Shown here one piece after another: positions 13,740 through 21,578 of a DNA stretch of 36,160 nt. Source of the stretch: Candidatus Latescibacterota bacterium (lineage in GTDB: Bacteria; Latescibacterota; UBA2968); contig JAJEDY010000031.1 in assembly GCA_022821275.1 (NCBI GenBank), positions 1 to 36,160 on the forward strand. The letters run 5' to 3'. Position numbers and translations under genes: made by a program. The notes below the pieces were generated by a model that had not been told where the DNA came from, searched no databases, and saw only the letters and a list, made by a program, of their open reading frames with translations. How positions within the stretch are numbered: the first letter of the stretch is position 1; the number at the start of each line of letters is the position of its first letter.

Positions 13740-14081
13740 ATGATTTACGACATGCGAACCTACGACCTGAATCCCGGTGCTTTGCAAGCCTATATGGATG
13801 CAGTGCGCGAAGTGGCACTTCCTCTGCGCGAAGATTATGGGATTAAACTTGCCGGGTGGTATTACACCGATATTGGGAAGTTAAATCGCGTTGTTCATAT
13901 CTGGGCGTATCGCGATTATACCCATTTTGATCAGGCGCGGCAGGCGGTGCGTAGCGATCCCCGGTGGGTTAATGACTATCTGCCCCGCGTTAAAGGGCTT
14001 GTGGCGCGCCAGCAAGATCAAATTATGCTCGCGTCCGATTTTTTTGAGGCCCGGGTTCCAGCGCTGTCGGAAGATGCGTGA
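13740..14081 (+). CDS. NIPSNAP family protein
   Basis: The 113-residue protein begins MIYDMRTYDLNPGALQAYMD and contains GIKLAGWYYTDIGKLNRVVH, then IWAYRDYTHFDQARQAVRSD. This is the ferredoxin-like NIPSNAP fold, a dimeric alpha-beta barrel domain with an R-x-Y opening, a GW strand, an N-R-V-x-H-x-W-x-Y strand and a following helix. The length is that of a single domain. Bacterial members are largely uncharacterised and often sit near catabolic genes. The ATG has GGAGA at six to seven bases, directly after a heptamer repeat. The gene converges on the next one, with eight bases between stop codons. Confidence 0.85.
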   Translation: MIYDMRTYDLNPGALQAYMDAVREVALPLREDYGIKLAGWYYTDIGKLNRVVHIWAYRDYTHFDQARQAVRSDPRWVNDYLPRVKGLVARQQDQIMLASDFFEARVPALSEDA

Positions 14082-14089
14082 TTCTGTCC

Positions 14090-15043
14090 TTAGTCGTCAT
14101 CCCGGCCTGGAGTGTTCAGGCGGAACAGCACGGGGTGGTGATCTGAATAGTATTGTGGAAATAGGTTCCTATCGTATGGGTCGCCGGGATAGGTTTCGGG
14201 ACCTTGCCATGTACTGCGCATCTGGTCGATGAGGTTGATGACTTGAAAATCAAACGCTTCATCTATTTCGTCTAACTTAGCCGGGCGATACATGACGTGG
14301 TCATAGGGTTTGCTGCTTTTGACTGCTGTGTTCGTCTTTCGGCATTCGTCGTTGAGCGATACAAATCCCCGTGGTGTTACTGCTTTAAGTTCTGCGGGAT
14401 TTTCGATGTTCATATCCCCTACGATGTAGAAGTCCTGTTCCTGCGCGTCGTGTTGGTCGATCCAGTCAGCGATGTTCGAAAGCTCAGTCTTGCGTTGTTC
14501 GTCTTTGCTTTTGCCGGGAGACAAATGGACGTTGATTACGACAAAGTCCATTTTGCCATTCAATGTGCGGAAGCTGTGGGCGTGTGGTACGCGGGGATAT
14601 ACGGGATGGGCAGAGCGGTCTTCTGCGAGGAATGCATTGGGTAGATCATTGGCAATTTTCAGTTTGTCGGGTTTGTAAAAGACGACGGACCATTCGGTGC
14701 TCGATCCTCTGTTGTGGATGTTTTCGCCTCTTCCCGTGTCTTCACAAGATAGAGAGTAATCAAAGCCCTGTGTGCTCATGGCATCGAAGAATGCATCGGC
14801 TTCGAGGTCTTCGCTATAGGATGTGCCATCGCAGTATTGGCTGTTATCGGGTGGTGCGACGAGTTCTTGGACGACGACCATGTCGTATTTTCCGACCAAT
14901 TGGGCAAGTGCTTCGTTGTCCTTTTTTTTGTATAGTCCGAGGAATTTGATGTTGAAAGAACAGATCGTGATTTGTTGGTCAGAGACTTGTGATCGGCAAC
15001 CGAATAACAACAGTAGCATGGAGAATAAAAGATATTTTTTCAT
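14090..15043 (-). CDS. Endonuclease/exonuclease/phosphatase family lipoprotein
   Basis: The chosen start gives MKKYLLFSMLLLLFGC, a lipoprotein signal with lipobox LLFGC, so the product is probably membrane-anchored and faces the periplasm or outer surface. The body has the EEP fold signatures: ICSFNIKFLG at the start, VVVQEL (metal-binding Glu), DFVVINVHLSPGKS, the acidic turn YIVGDMNIENP (catalytic Asp-x-Asn), and the final SDHHPVLF (catalytic Asp-His). All active-site elements look intact, so it is probably a secreted nuclease or phosphodiesterase. A longer TTG start at 15091 would bury the signal peptide and is less likely. Confidence 0.85.
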   Translation of the reverse strand: MKKYLLFSMLLLLFGCRSQVSDQQITICSFNIKFLGLYKKKDNEALAQLVGKYDMVVVQELVAPPDNSQYCDGTSYSEDLEADAFFDAMSTQGFDYSLSCEDTGRGENIHNRGSSTEWSVVFYKPDKLKIANDLPNAFLAEDRSAHPVYPRVPHAHSFRTLNGKMDFVVINVHLSPGKSKDEQRKTELSNIADWIDQHDAQEQDFYIVGDMNIENPAELKAVTPRGFVSLNDECRKTNTAVKSSKPYDHVMYRPAKLDEIDEAFDFQVINLIDQMRSTWQGPETYPGDPYDRNLFPQYYSDHHPVLFRLNTPGRDDD

Positions 15044-15245
15044 TTTAATTGTCAGGTTCTTATTAAAGTTCTGGGAGGTCGCGATTTGCAATGGCGTTTT
15101 TGAATATAAAGGTAATTATACGCAAAAAGTAACGTCTTCAAAATCGGTATCCCGGGGAGGGGTGAAAAAAAATACTTGAAGTTCGCTTGCAATTTCTCGA
15201 CCATGAGCGCGGGAACATCTGACAATTCTGAACAGGAGATTTATG

Positions 15246-15803
15246 ATGAGCGATGGACAAATCATTTTTCAAGATACATTTGACGGCGGTCTGGATAGCG
15301 GCTGGTCGTGGTTGCGGGAACAGCCCGATGATTGGCGGATTCGGGATGGCGGTCTGGAGATTTGCGTGCGTCCCGGTGTGAAGGATACGGTGCAAAATGC
15401 CCTGCTCAGGTCTGCGCCGGATCGGGGTGAGGGTGCTTATGCGGTCGAGGTTACGATTACCAATCACAGCCAGCCGACGCAACAATACGAGCAGGCGGGT
15501 ATTACGTGGTATCACGATGGGGAACCGGTGTTCAAAGAGGTGAAGGAGCTCATTGACGGCGATCTGTACATTATTCCAGGGAAGCAGCCGATGCCGACGC
15601 AGAGCGTTCGTTTGCGGCTTATCGTTACCGCGAGTACATGGGAAGCGCAGTTTCGTGCTGAGGGTGAGACCGTATTCCAGACTGCGGCTTCGGGTGAATT
15701 GCCTCCTCCGGGGGATGATCAGGTGAGTATTCAGTGCTATAATGGTCCAGAAGAAGGCGATCACTGGATACGGTTTTCGGATTTTTGTATTAGGCGCGTA
15801 TAA
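15246..15803 (+). CDS. DUF1349 (concanavalin-like) domain protein
   Basis: The 185-residue protein is a single beta-sandwich domain. Its signature phrases are DTFDGGLDSGWSWLRE and WRIRDGGLEICVRPG near the start, YEQAGITWYHDGEPVFKEVK in the middle, and VSIQCYNGPEE with WIRFSDFCI at the end. The family is related to laminin-G/concanavalin-like folds and is thought to bind or act on carbohydrates, but its chemistry is unknown. No signal peptide is present. Two adjacent ATGs follow AGGAG. The second, at seven bases, has the better spacing. A perfect terminator follows the stop at once. Confidence 0.8.
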   Translation: MSDGQIIFQDTFDGGLDSGWSWLREQPDDWRIRDGGLEICVRPGVKDTVQNALLRSAPDRGEGAYAVEVTITNHSQPTQQYEQAGITWYHDGEPVFKEVKELIDGDLYIIPGKQPMPTQSVRLRLIVTASTWEAQFRAEGETVFQTAASGELPPPGDDQVSIQCYNGPEEGDHWIRFSDFCIRRV

Positions 15804-15837
15804 AAAAAGCACCATCTCGAAAGAGATGGTGCTTTTT
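15804..15837. terminator. Strong bidirectional terminator with GAAA tetraloop
   Basis: GCACCATCTC (15809-15818) and GAGATGGTGC (15823-15832) pair perfectly around GAAA. The stem is extended by A5 and T5 runs on either side. It serves the DUF1349 gene on the plus strand and the cold-shock gene on the minus strand. Confidence 0.9.
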
Positions 15838-15861
15838 GGTTAATTCTGAATTTATTTCAGA

Positions 15862-16062
15862 TTACTGCTTTGTGACATTCGCCGCCTGGAGGCCCTTGGG
15901 TCCCTGGGTAATATCAAATTCGACAACGTCACCTTCGGACAAAGACTTAAAGCCTTCAGCCTGAATCGCCGAGAAATGGACAAAGACATCTTCGCCATCG
16001 TCTTGCTCGATAAAGCCGAATCCCTTGGCGTCGTTAAACCATTTAACTCTTCCTTCTGCCAA
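15862..16062 (-). CDS. cspA: Cold-shock protein
   Basis: The 66-residue protein is a complete single cold-shock domain with both nucleic-acid-binding motifs, RNP1 (KGFGFIEQ, residues 13-20) and RNP2 (DVFVHFSAI, residues 25-33). It would bind single-stranded RNA or DNA and melt mRNA structure. The start codon is TTG, preceded by AGGTGGTG, and no ATG is available in frame at this position. The promoter is about 165 bases upstream, giving the long structured leader typical of cold-shock genes. That leader contains a terminator-type hairpin 46 bases before the start. Confidence 0.95.
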   Translation of the reverse strand: MAEGRVKWFNDAKGFGFIEQDDGEDVFVHFSAIQAEGFKSLSEGDVVEFDITQGPKGLQAANVTKQ

Positions 16063-16107
16063 CGTACTTCACCACCTTTCTACATCGAAAATTGCACTAT
16101 CAGAACG

Positions 16108-16142
16108 AAAAAAGGCAAGAATCAGAAGTTTCGATTCTTGCC
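16108..16142 (-). terminator. Terminator-type hairpin in the cspA leader
   Basis: On the minus strand, a perfect 10-bp stem (GGCAAGAATC / GATTCTTGCC) with a nine-base loop is followed by six T residues. It lies downstream of the promoter at 16227-16255 and 46 bases before the cspA start. It therefore either ends the upstream 1508-aa gene or acts as an attenuator of cspA. Confidence 0.8.
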
Positions 16143-16226
16143 ATACCGTCTTTTCAAGCCGATTGTACAGGAAACAAAACAACACATTCTTAATACTTGG
16201 GCACAAATACCCATTATACAAGGGCA

Positions 16227-16255
16227 AAGATACCCTTTCTTATCTCAGAAGTCAA
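16227..16255 (-). promoter_or_regulatory. Promoter of the cspA leader
   Basis: TTGACT (16250-16255) and TATCTT (16227-16232) are separated by exactly 17 bases. Downstream are two similar segments, GGGTATCTTTGCCC and GGGTATTTGTGCCC, which could be regulatory half-sites or parts of the leader fold. Confidence 0.6.
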
Positions 16256-16281
16256 CGTTTTTTCAGAAAAAAAGTTCCATT

Positions 16282-19200
16282 TTAAACTGTAGCCCCGGCG
16301 AGTAACACCTGTCCCTTTTCCGTGTACTGCGCTTTATCTTCTGGTGCTACGGTGCGCCAGATGAGGAATTGTTTGCGCAGTGCGTTCATAAAGTTCTGGT
16401 TGACCCGCCGCCATGACGAGGCGTCGCCGGAGAGCCGATCTATGGTCAATGTCATGGCAAAAATATTGTGCTCACCTGTGGGTAGTGCTTCAAAATGCAC
16501 TTGCTGGCTTACGCCCAGATCATAAGGTGCCAGCCAGATTGTTGTGTCAATTGTATGTCCCCGTCCGGTTTCGGTTTCAACCGCGCCAAACCGCGCGCCA
16601 TCGGTGTAAAATGTACCCAGGCTCTCACCTGCATGTGCCTGGAAATAATCGACCAGGAATACGGACAGGCCAAATACGTCTTTGCCGCCCACGGTAAATG
16701 GAAATTCAAAATGCCAGCGGTCGCCTTCAGGCTCGGGAAATTTCCAGCGGCGCGTTACATCGGGGACAGCCATCATGGATGCCTGACGCGCGGGATAGAG
16801 CGATGAGAGCAAAACCACCAGCATGACCAGCATGGAGGAGGCCACGGTTGAGAGTGCCGAGTAGTTCACGGTAAGCCCTTGTAGGGCATCTTGCCACAGT
16901 AAAATTTTGACGATGCTTTGTCCCAAAAGATACCCGGCCACGGTTCCCAGGACAGCGTAAACACATGCCTCGGCTATAAATAAGAAGGCGATGTGTACAG
17001 GTGCTAACCCCACGGAAGAATAGATGCCGATTTCGCGGAAGCGCTCGTACACCGATCCCATCATGGTGTTGAGTACGATGAGCGCGGCGACCAGAATGGG
17101 GATAAACAAATTGGCCATGCCCTGCAAAGACGTATCGCCCAGGGAACTGTAAACCGCGACGCGTATGCCGCCATCTGCTGTTGGTATGCCAGCGAATAAT
17201 ACCACGGATAATCGCGACAAAAAAGACTTGATCTCGGCTTCTACATCCACTTCTTCGTGAAATCGCACGGCTACGGATTGCAGTGGACTGCCCACATCGC
17301 GCAGCAGGGCATAGGGTACGATCAAGATGTCATCGGGGTCCAGATGCTCAAATGGTACGGTATCGACTTCGGGGCGCTCCAATCCCTGTCGCTCGCGGTT
17401 CTCGGTCTGCGACATGGCGGTGATGAATTCGTCTTCGGTGACTTGAAAATCTGCGGGTGTTATTTGTTCTTCATCCAGATCGGCAAATAGGCGCATTTTT
17501 TCGGAGTTGATCAGGCCGATTACCGTGAGTTGCTTGCCAAAGAGGCGAATGTGCGCTTTGCCGATGTCTTGTTCTGTGACACCTAAAATCTCCGCTGTTC
17601 GATCGGGCAAAATACAGGCTGACTCGCCGGGTTGAAACCAGCGTCCGATCCGCAGCAGGGTATCGACCTGCGTTACCTGGGCTTCTTCTGGCGCCAGTCC
17701 CAGGATCCCCTGAATGCGGGAATTTTTCTTTTGATATCGGACTACGGCTTTTGATTTTTTGTCTTCTCTTGTCGCAATATACCAGCTTCGAGGCGTTACG
17801 GTGCCTCTGTCTTTGAAATTTATCCGCGCGTAATCATAAGCTGTGTCTTCCAGTGGTCCCCAGAATTTGCTTCTGATCAGTATGCCGGGATATGGACCTT
17901 CCACATCGCGGTGAAGCTGGTGAAATTCCAGTGCCGATTTTATAGAGGTGAAGGACAGCACGGTAAAGGTGAGGAGTACCAGGGTTGCAAATGTCAACCA
18001 GGTGCGCATTTTGCGCTTTTTCATGTTGGCAATGCCCAGTTGGAATGCCGCTACGGATGCGCTGATGCGTCCCACGTCGGTTTCGTGCAATAATACTTCG
18101 GCGCTGCGGAGCCGCCGGATATTTTCGTTGAACCGGCCCGATAGTATCGAGATGACGAAGATCGCCAGTGCCAGGATGACAAAAGCGAGTAAGATTACAA
18201 AGGGATTGGAGAGGTCAAATGCGGGGTGTACCTGTGAGAGGAATATCCAGATGACGAGAAAGACCGCGCCGATCCCGCCAATTTGCATGCGAATATCGGA
18301 GAAGGTGAAAATCAGCCGTTCGAGGAAAAACGCACAGGGGATGACCAGGAGCATGAAGAAGATCACGCCGCGGATGACGTCGTTTTGCGTTGTTTTTACG
18401 TCTGGATATGCCCGCGATTCAATGCCCATGCCCGCGCGCGTGTGTTTTACAAAGGCATCCCATTGTTTTGCGTGCAGTGCGGTTTCTGCCTGGTCTAAGT
18501 GTTGTTTGGCCTGTGCGTGCAAGACTTCCAGTCGCTGGTTTTCAATTGAGTACTGACGCAGTTTTCGCATGCGCGATTCGTTTAGCATCCACATATCTCG
18601 CGCCGCCTGATAGGGCGTGCGGATTAAGGAGCCTGAGGATAGGGTTTGAAATCCCTCGCCGCGGGCATCCCACTCGTTATCCGCACTTTTTGAGTTGAGT
18701 AGCAAAAAGCGCACGCCGATTGCGCCTGCGCGCATCGCTATTTTCACTTTTTCACCCGGGGAGGTATAGACGACGCCGACGGGTTCGTCTGGTCCAAATC
18801 CGATGTCATAACCGTATTCTTGCGGTGCGGTATTGCCCACCCCATAGACGCTGATGTTGGATAAGGTGTTCAAATATCGGGGATCGACTGTGCCGTAGAA
18901 ATCGGTTGCCACGCAGGGGAATAGGATGACGGTTTGTTTTGTGATCCACCAGTTCATGTTGAAGTGGCCGCTGTAAATTTTGCCCTGTCGTCCCTGGTTG
19001 GGCGCGTACGTGATTTCGCCGCTGTGTGGGTCGATGTAGTATGCCCGCACGTGTACGCGGCGCTCTGCTACGCCCGGGATATAGTATTCGCCGTTTTCGT
19101 CTGCGAGGTCGTAATAAATGCGCCGTACGCCTTTTATCGATTTTTCCAGGCCCATTCGCATGGCGGCTATGGCACCTGGGCGCGCTTTATCGGGTGTGAT

Positions 19201-20808
19201 GCTGCGTCGGGGAAAGGTGCGCACATATCCTTTGAGGCCGCGCATGCGATCGTCGGGGTCCAGTTTGTAGTCGGGTAAAAAATCACCGCTGTTGAACGAG
19301 AGATCCAGCATGCCTGCGAGTACGCGAATCTGTTTGGTCAGGTTGGTGTAGTTTATATACTCTGCCCGGTCCAGGGGGGTATCTACGCGGAATCGCGCGT
19401 CGTTTACGGTTGTCAATGAGAGTGCGGGGGTGCCTGCGTAGAGTACGACTTCGCTGTCGCTTTTGATATTTTCGCCGGGGATGTACATGTCCCAGGTCAT
19501 GCCGCCTTTGGGGTTGATGCCATCGACCATGACGTCTTTTGACGGCACGCCCATGCCTTCGGCAATGGCGGTTGCATAGCGTACAAAGGATTTGCTAAAT
19601 GTGGCAAAGAATCGCGTGGAGAAGTAATTGACCGCTGTGTTGACACCAAATCCCGCTGTTTGGGTGGATATGCCTATTTCATCGGTTTGGCTCGAGAGGT
19701 CCAGGCCGATGAACAGGTCGATGTCTATGGGTTCGGTCATGAGCGCGGCAAAGTGTTCTTCTTTGCGCGAGTGCCGGTTCAGGAAGTCGCATATACCCCG
19801 GAAGCCCAGGTGGTGTGCGGACGATGCGAGGAAGAGGACGGTGTATTTGGGGCGGTGTGCTTGAAAGTATTCGGCAAGGCGCATGAGCGCGACGATACCA
19901 CACGCCATTTCAGCACCGGGTGCCTGTGCGGGTACGACGGACATGGCGTCGTAGTAGGCATTGATGACGACGATTTTTTTGCTCTGTTCTGGATCCGATC
20001 CTTTGACCCAGCCCAATACGTTGGAGGCGTCGTTTTTCTTCCAGGGCATCCGGGATTCGAGTTGTACTTCTATTTCGCCCTGGTCTGATAGGCGCGCGCG
20101 CAGTTTTTTTCCGTGTTCGCGGTCGATCCAGTATCGCTCTACGCTGTTGGGTACTTGCAAAAATTTTGTTTCGGCTTGTGTGTAAGACGTGGTATCTGGC
20201 GCGATGAAGATGATTTGTTGCGCGCCCAGTACTGCGGCGTTGAGCCATTTGTTCCAGGTGTTGAAGTTCAGGAGTACGACGGTGTTTTCCACGTCTTTGC
20301 CGTCGTAGGCTTTAAATTCGCCATCGCCGCCGTCGATCAGGCGCGTTCGTATGCCGCCCGGCGGCAAGGTGGAGGTTTTTACCAGGTTGGGCCATAGTCC
20401 GGAGAGTGGAAAGACTTCGCCGGATGAGACGATGGTCAGTTGGCTGCCTTCATCTACGGGTGAGGTTACGCCGTAGGTTTCTGTTTCTACATTTTCCAAG
20501 CCGAGTGATCGGAAGCGTTGTTCGATAAATTGTGCGGCGGCATCGTGTCCCGGATAGCCCGGTACGCGGGATTTGTACCGGGTGAAGGTCGCCATTAATG
20601 CGCGTACTTCTGTTTCTGTGATTTTGCGTTTGACGCGATCAGCTACGACTTCGGCTCCCGGTACAGGGGCTGGCTCTACGGGTTCAGGAGTTTGTAATCC
20701 CAGCATATTACGCAGCAAAGGATCAACTGTATCGGGTCCTGAGATGACCGCGCCAAATCCAAATACGGCGATCCCGAGCAATGCCAACCAACCGATGCGA
20801 CGATCCAT
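16282..20808 (-). CDS. Giant membrane protein: inactive M28-like domain fused to an FtsX/MacB-type permease
   Basis: 1508 residues. A membrane anchor (residues 6-24) is followed by an M28 aminopeptidase-like domain (about 55-530) whose metal ligands are gone. The HYD motif is NAYYD (283-287), the D-N-x-S-G motif is EMACG (300-304), and the E-E motif is SAHH (330-333). A beta-rich linker (RRIYYDLADENGEYYIPGVA) precedes three hydrophobic helices (about 850-940). Then comes a MacB/FtsX-type permease: QLGIANMKKRKMRTWLTF, a periplasmic loop, VLNTMMGSVYERFREIGIYS and further helices. No ATPase gene adjoins it. The dead peptidase may bind a peptide or amino sugar ligand for the permease. The start has AAAGGA. 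Confidence 0.8.
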   Translation of the reverse strand: MDRRIGWLALLGIAVFGFGAVISGPDTVDPLLRNMLGLQTPEPVEPAPVPGAEVVADRVKRKITETEVRALMATFTRYKSRVPGYPGHDAAAQFIEQRFRSLGLENVETETYGVTSPVDEGSQLTIVSSGEVFPLSGLWPNLVKTSTLPPGGIRTRLIDGGDGEFKAYDGKDVENTVVLLNFNTWNKWLNAAVLGAQQIIFIAPDTTSYTQAETKFLQVPNSVERYWIDREHGKKLRARLSDQGEIEVQLESRMPWKKNDASNVLGWVKGSDPEQSKKIVVINAYYDAMSVVPAQAPGAEMACGIVALMRLAEYFQAHRPKYTVLFLASSAHHLGFRGICDFLNRHSRKEEHFAALMTEPIDIDLFIGLDLSSQTDEIGISTQTAGFGVNTAVNYFSTRFFATFSKSFVRYATAIAEGMGVPSKDVMVDGINPKGGMTWDMYIPGENIKSDSEVVLYAGTPALSLTTVNDARFRVDTPLDRAEYINYTNLTKQIRVLAGMLDLSFNSGDFLPDYKLDPDDRMRGLKGYVRTFPRRSITPDKARPGAIAAMRMGLEKSIKGVRRIYYDLADENGEYYIPGVAERRVHVRAYYIDPHSGEITYAPNQGRQGKIYSGHFNMNWWITKQTVILFPCVATDFYGTVDPRYLNTLSNISVYGVGNTAPQEYGYDIGFGPDEPVGVVYTSPGEKVKIAMRAGAIGVRFLLLNSKSADNEWDARGEGFQTLSSGSLIRTPYQAARDMWMLNESRMRKLRQYSIENQRLEVLHAQAKQHLDQAETALHAKQWDAFVKHTRAGMGIESRAYPDVKTTQNDVIRGVIFFMLLVIPCAFFLERLIFTFSDIRMQIGGIGAVFLVIWIFLSQVHPAFDLSNPFVILLAFVILALAIFVISILSGRFNENIRRLRSAEVLLHETDVGRISASVAAFQLGIANMKKRKMRTWLTFATLVLLTFTVLSFTSIKSALEFHQLHRDVEGPYPGILIRSKFWGPLEDTAYDYARINFKDRGTVTPRSWYIATREDKKSKAVVRYQKKNSRIQGILGLAPEEAQVTQVDTLLRIGRWFQPGESACILPDRTAEILGVTEQDIGKAHIRLFGKQLTVIGLINSEKMRLFADLDEEQITPADFQVTEDEFITAMSQTENRERQGLERPEVDTVPFEHLDPDDILIVPYALLRDVGSPLQSVAVRFHEEVDVEAEIKSFLSRLSVVLFAGIPTADGGIRVAVYSSLGDTSLQGMANLFIPILVAALIVLNTMMGSVYERFREIGIYSSVGLAPVHIAFLFIAEACVYAVLGTVAGYLLGQSIVKILLWQDALQGLTVNYSALSTVASSMLVMLVVLLSSLYPARQASMMAVPDVTRRWKFPEPEGDRWHFEFPFTVGGKDVFGLSVFLVDYFQAHAGESLGTFYTDGARFGAVETETGRGHTIDTTIWLAPYDLGVSQQVHFEALPTGEHNIFAMTLTIDRLSGDASSWRRVNQNFMNALRKQFLIWRTVAPEDKAQYTEKGQVLLAGATV

Positions 20809-21015
20809 GGGGTTCCTTTCAAAAATGCGATAGTTCAGAATTCAAATACTATCATGCACAAAAAGACAGCTTGTTCCAAATAAAATTAAGGCTACTAACC
20901 TTTATAAAAAAGACAGTCCAGGTCGCGGTTTGATGATCCGTACGAACAAGTCTGCCTTATTTATCAACGTCTGAGATTATTCCTCAGAATCCGGCTTTTG
21001 ATTTGAGTATTCTAC

Positions 21016-21411
21016 CTATGACACCATTGTGGATATAGTTTGTGGCTCTGTATCGATGTTGTCATCTGAAAAGCTGGCAACGTTAAAGGTTTCTGGATTA
21101 AATTCTGATTCTCGGCGAACTAACTCGCTGAATGAGACAAATTGAACGAGTAGCCCCACATCAAACGCTGCACAGAGTTTGTGCAATATTTGTACTGATG
21201 GTGGACCACAATTTGGGTCCTCTAATTCGGCTATTTGGCTCTCGGGAATGCCGCTGTACTTTGCGAGGTCCTCTTGTGTCCACCCTCTCGCCCTCCGAAG
21301 TGCTCGGATTTGGAAAGGTACCTCAATATCAAACTGCCCTTCGACGTAACCTTCTCGATATTCTTTATTTTTCAATTCTTCCCAAAGTTCAGAGCTTGAG
21401 TTCAAGGTCAT
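21016..21411 (-). CDS. XRE-family transcriptional regulator
   Basis: A 131-residue protein with a Cro/XRE helix-turn-helix at about residues 32-85: IRALRRARGWTQEDLAKYSG, then IPESQIAELE and a dimerising helix, ILHKLCAAFDVGLLVQF. The first 30 residues (SELWEELKNKEYREGYVEGQ) resemble the leading helix of HigA-type antitoxins. No toxin gene is adjacent, so it stands as an orphan between the FtsX-fusion and GWxTD genes and could regulate either. The ATG has AAGGGA about eight bases upstream. The acidic C-terminal tail is unremarkable. Confidence 0.85.
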   Translation of the reverse strand: MTLNSSSELWEELKNKEYREGYVEGQFDIEVPFQIRALRRARGWTQEDLAKYSGIPESQIAELEDPNCGPPSVQILHKLCAAFDVGLLVQFVSFSELVRRESEFNPETFNVASFSDDNIDTEPQTISTMVS

Positions 21412-21578
21412 GAGCTTATTCCCTTGTGCAATTAAATGATGACGAGGTGAAATAAATTAGCCAAGCGCATATCTGAAGGCAAGGGAATAAAATTTGACAT
21501 GGTATAGCTACAGTTGCGAACAGAGAAATGAATAGTTTTTAATTATTGTTCCATAGCTCTTTCCACAGAGAAGATCAT

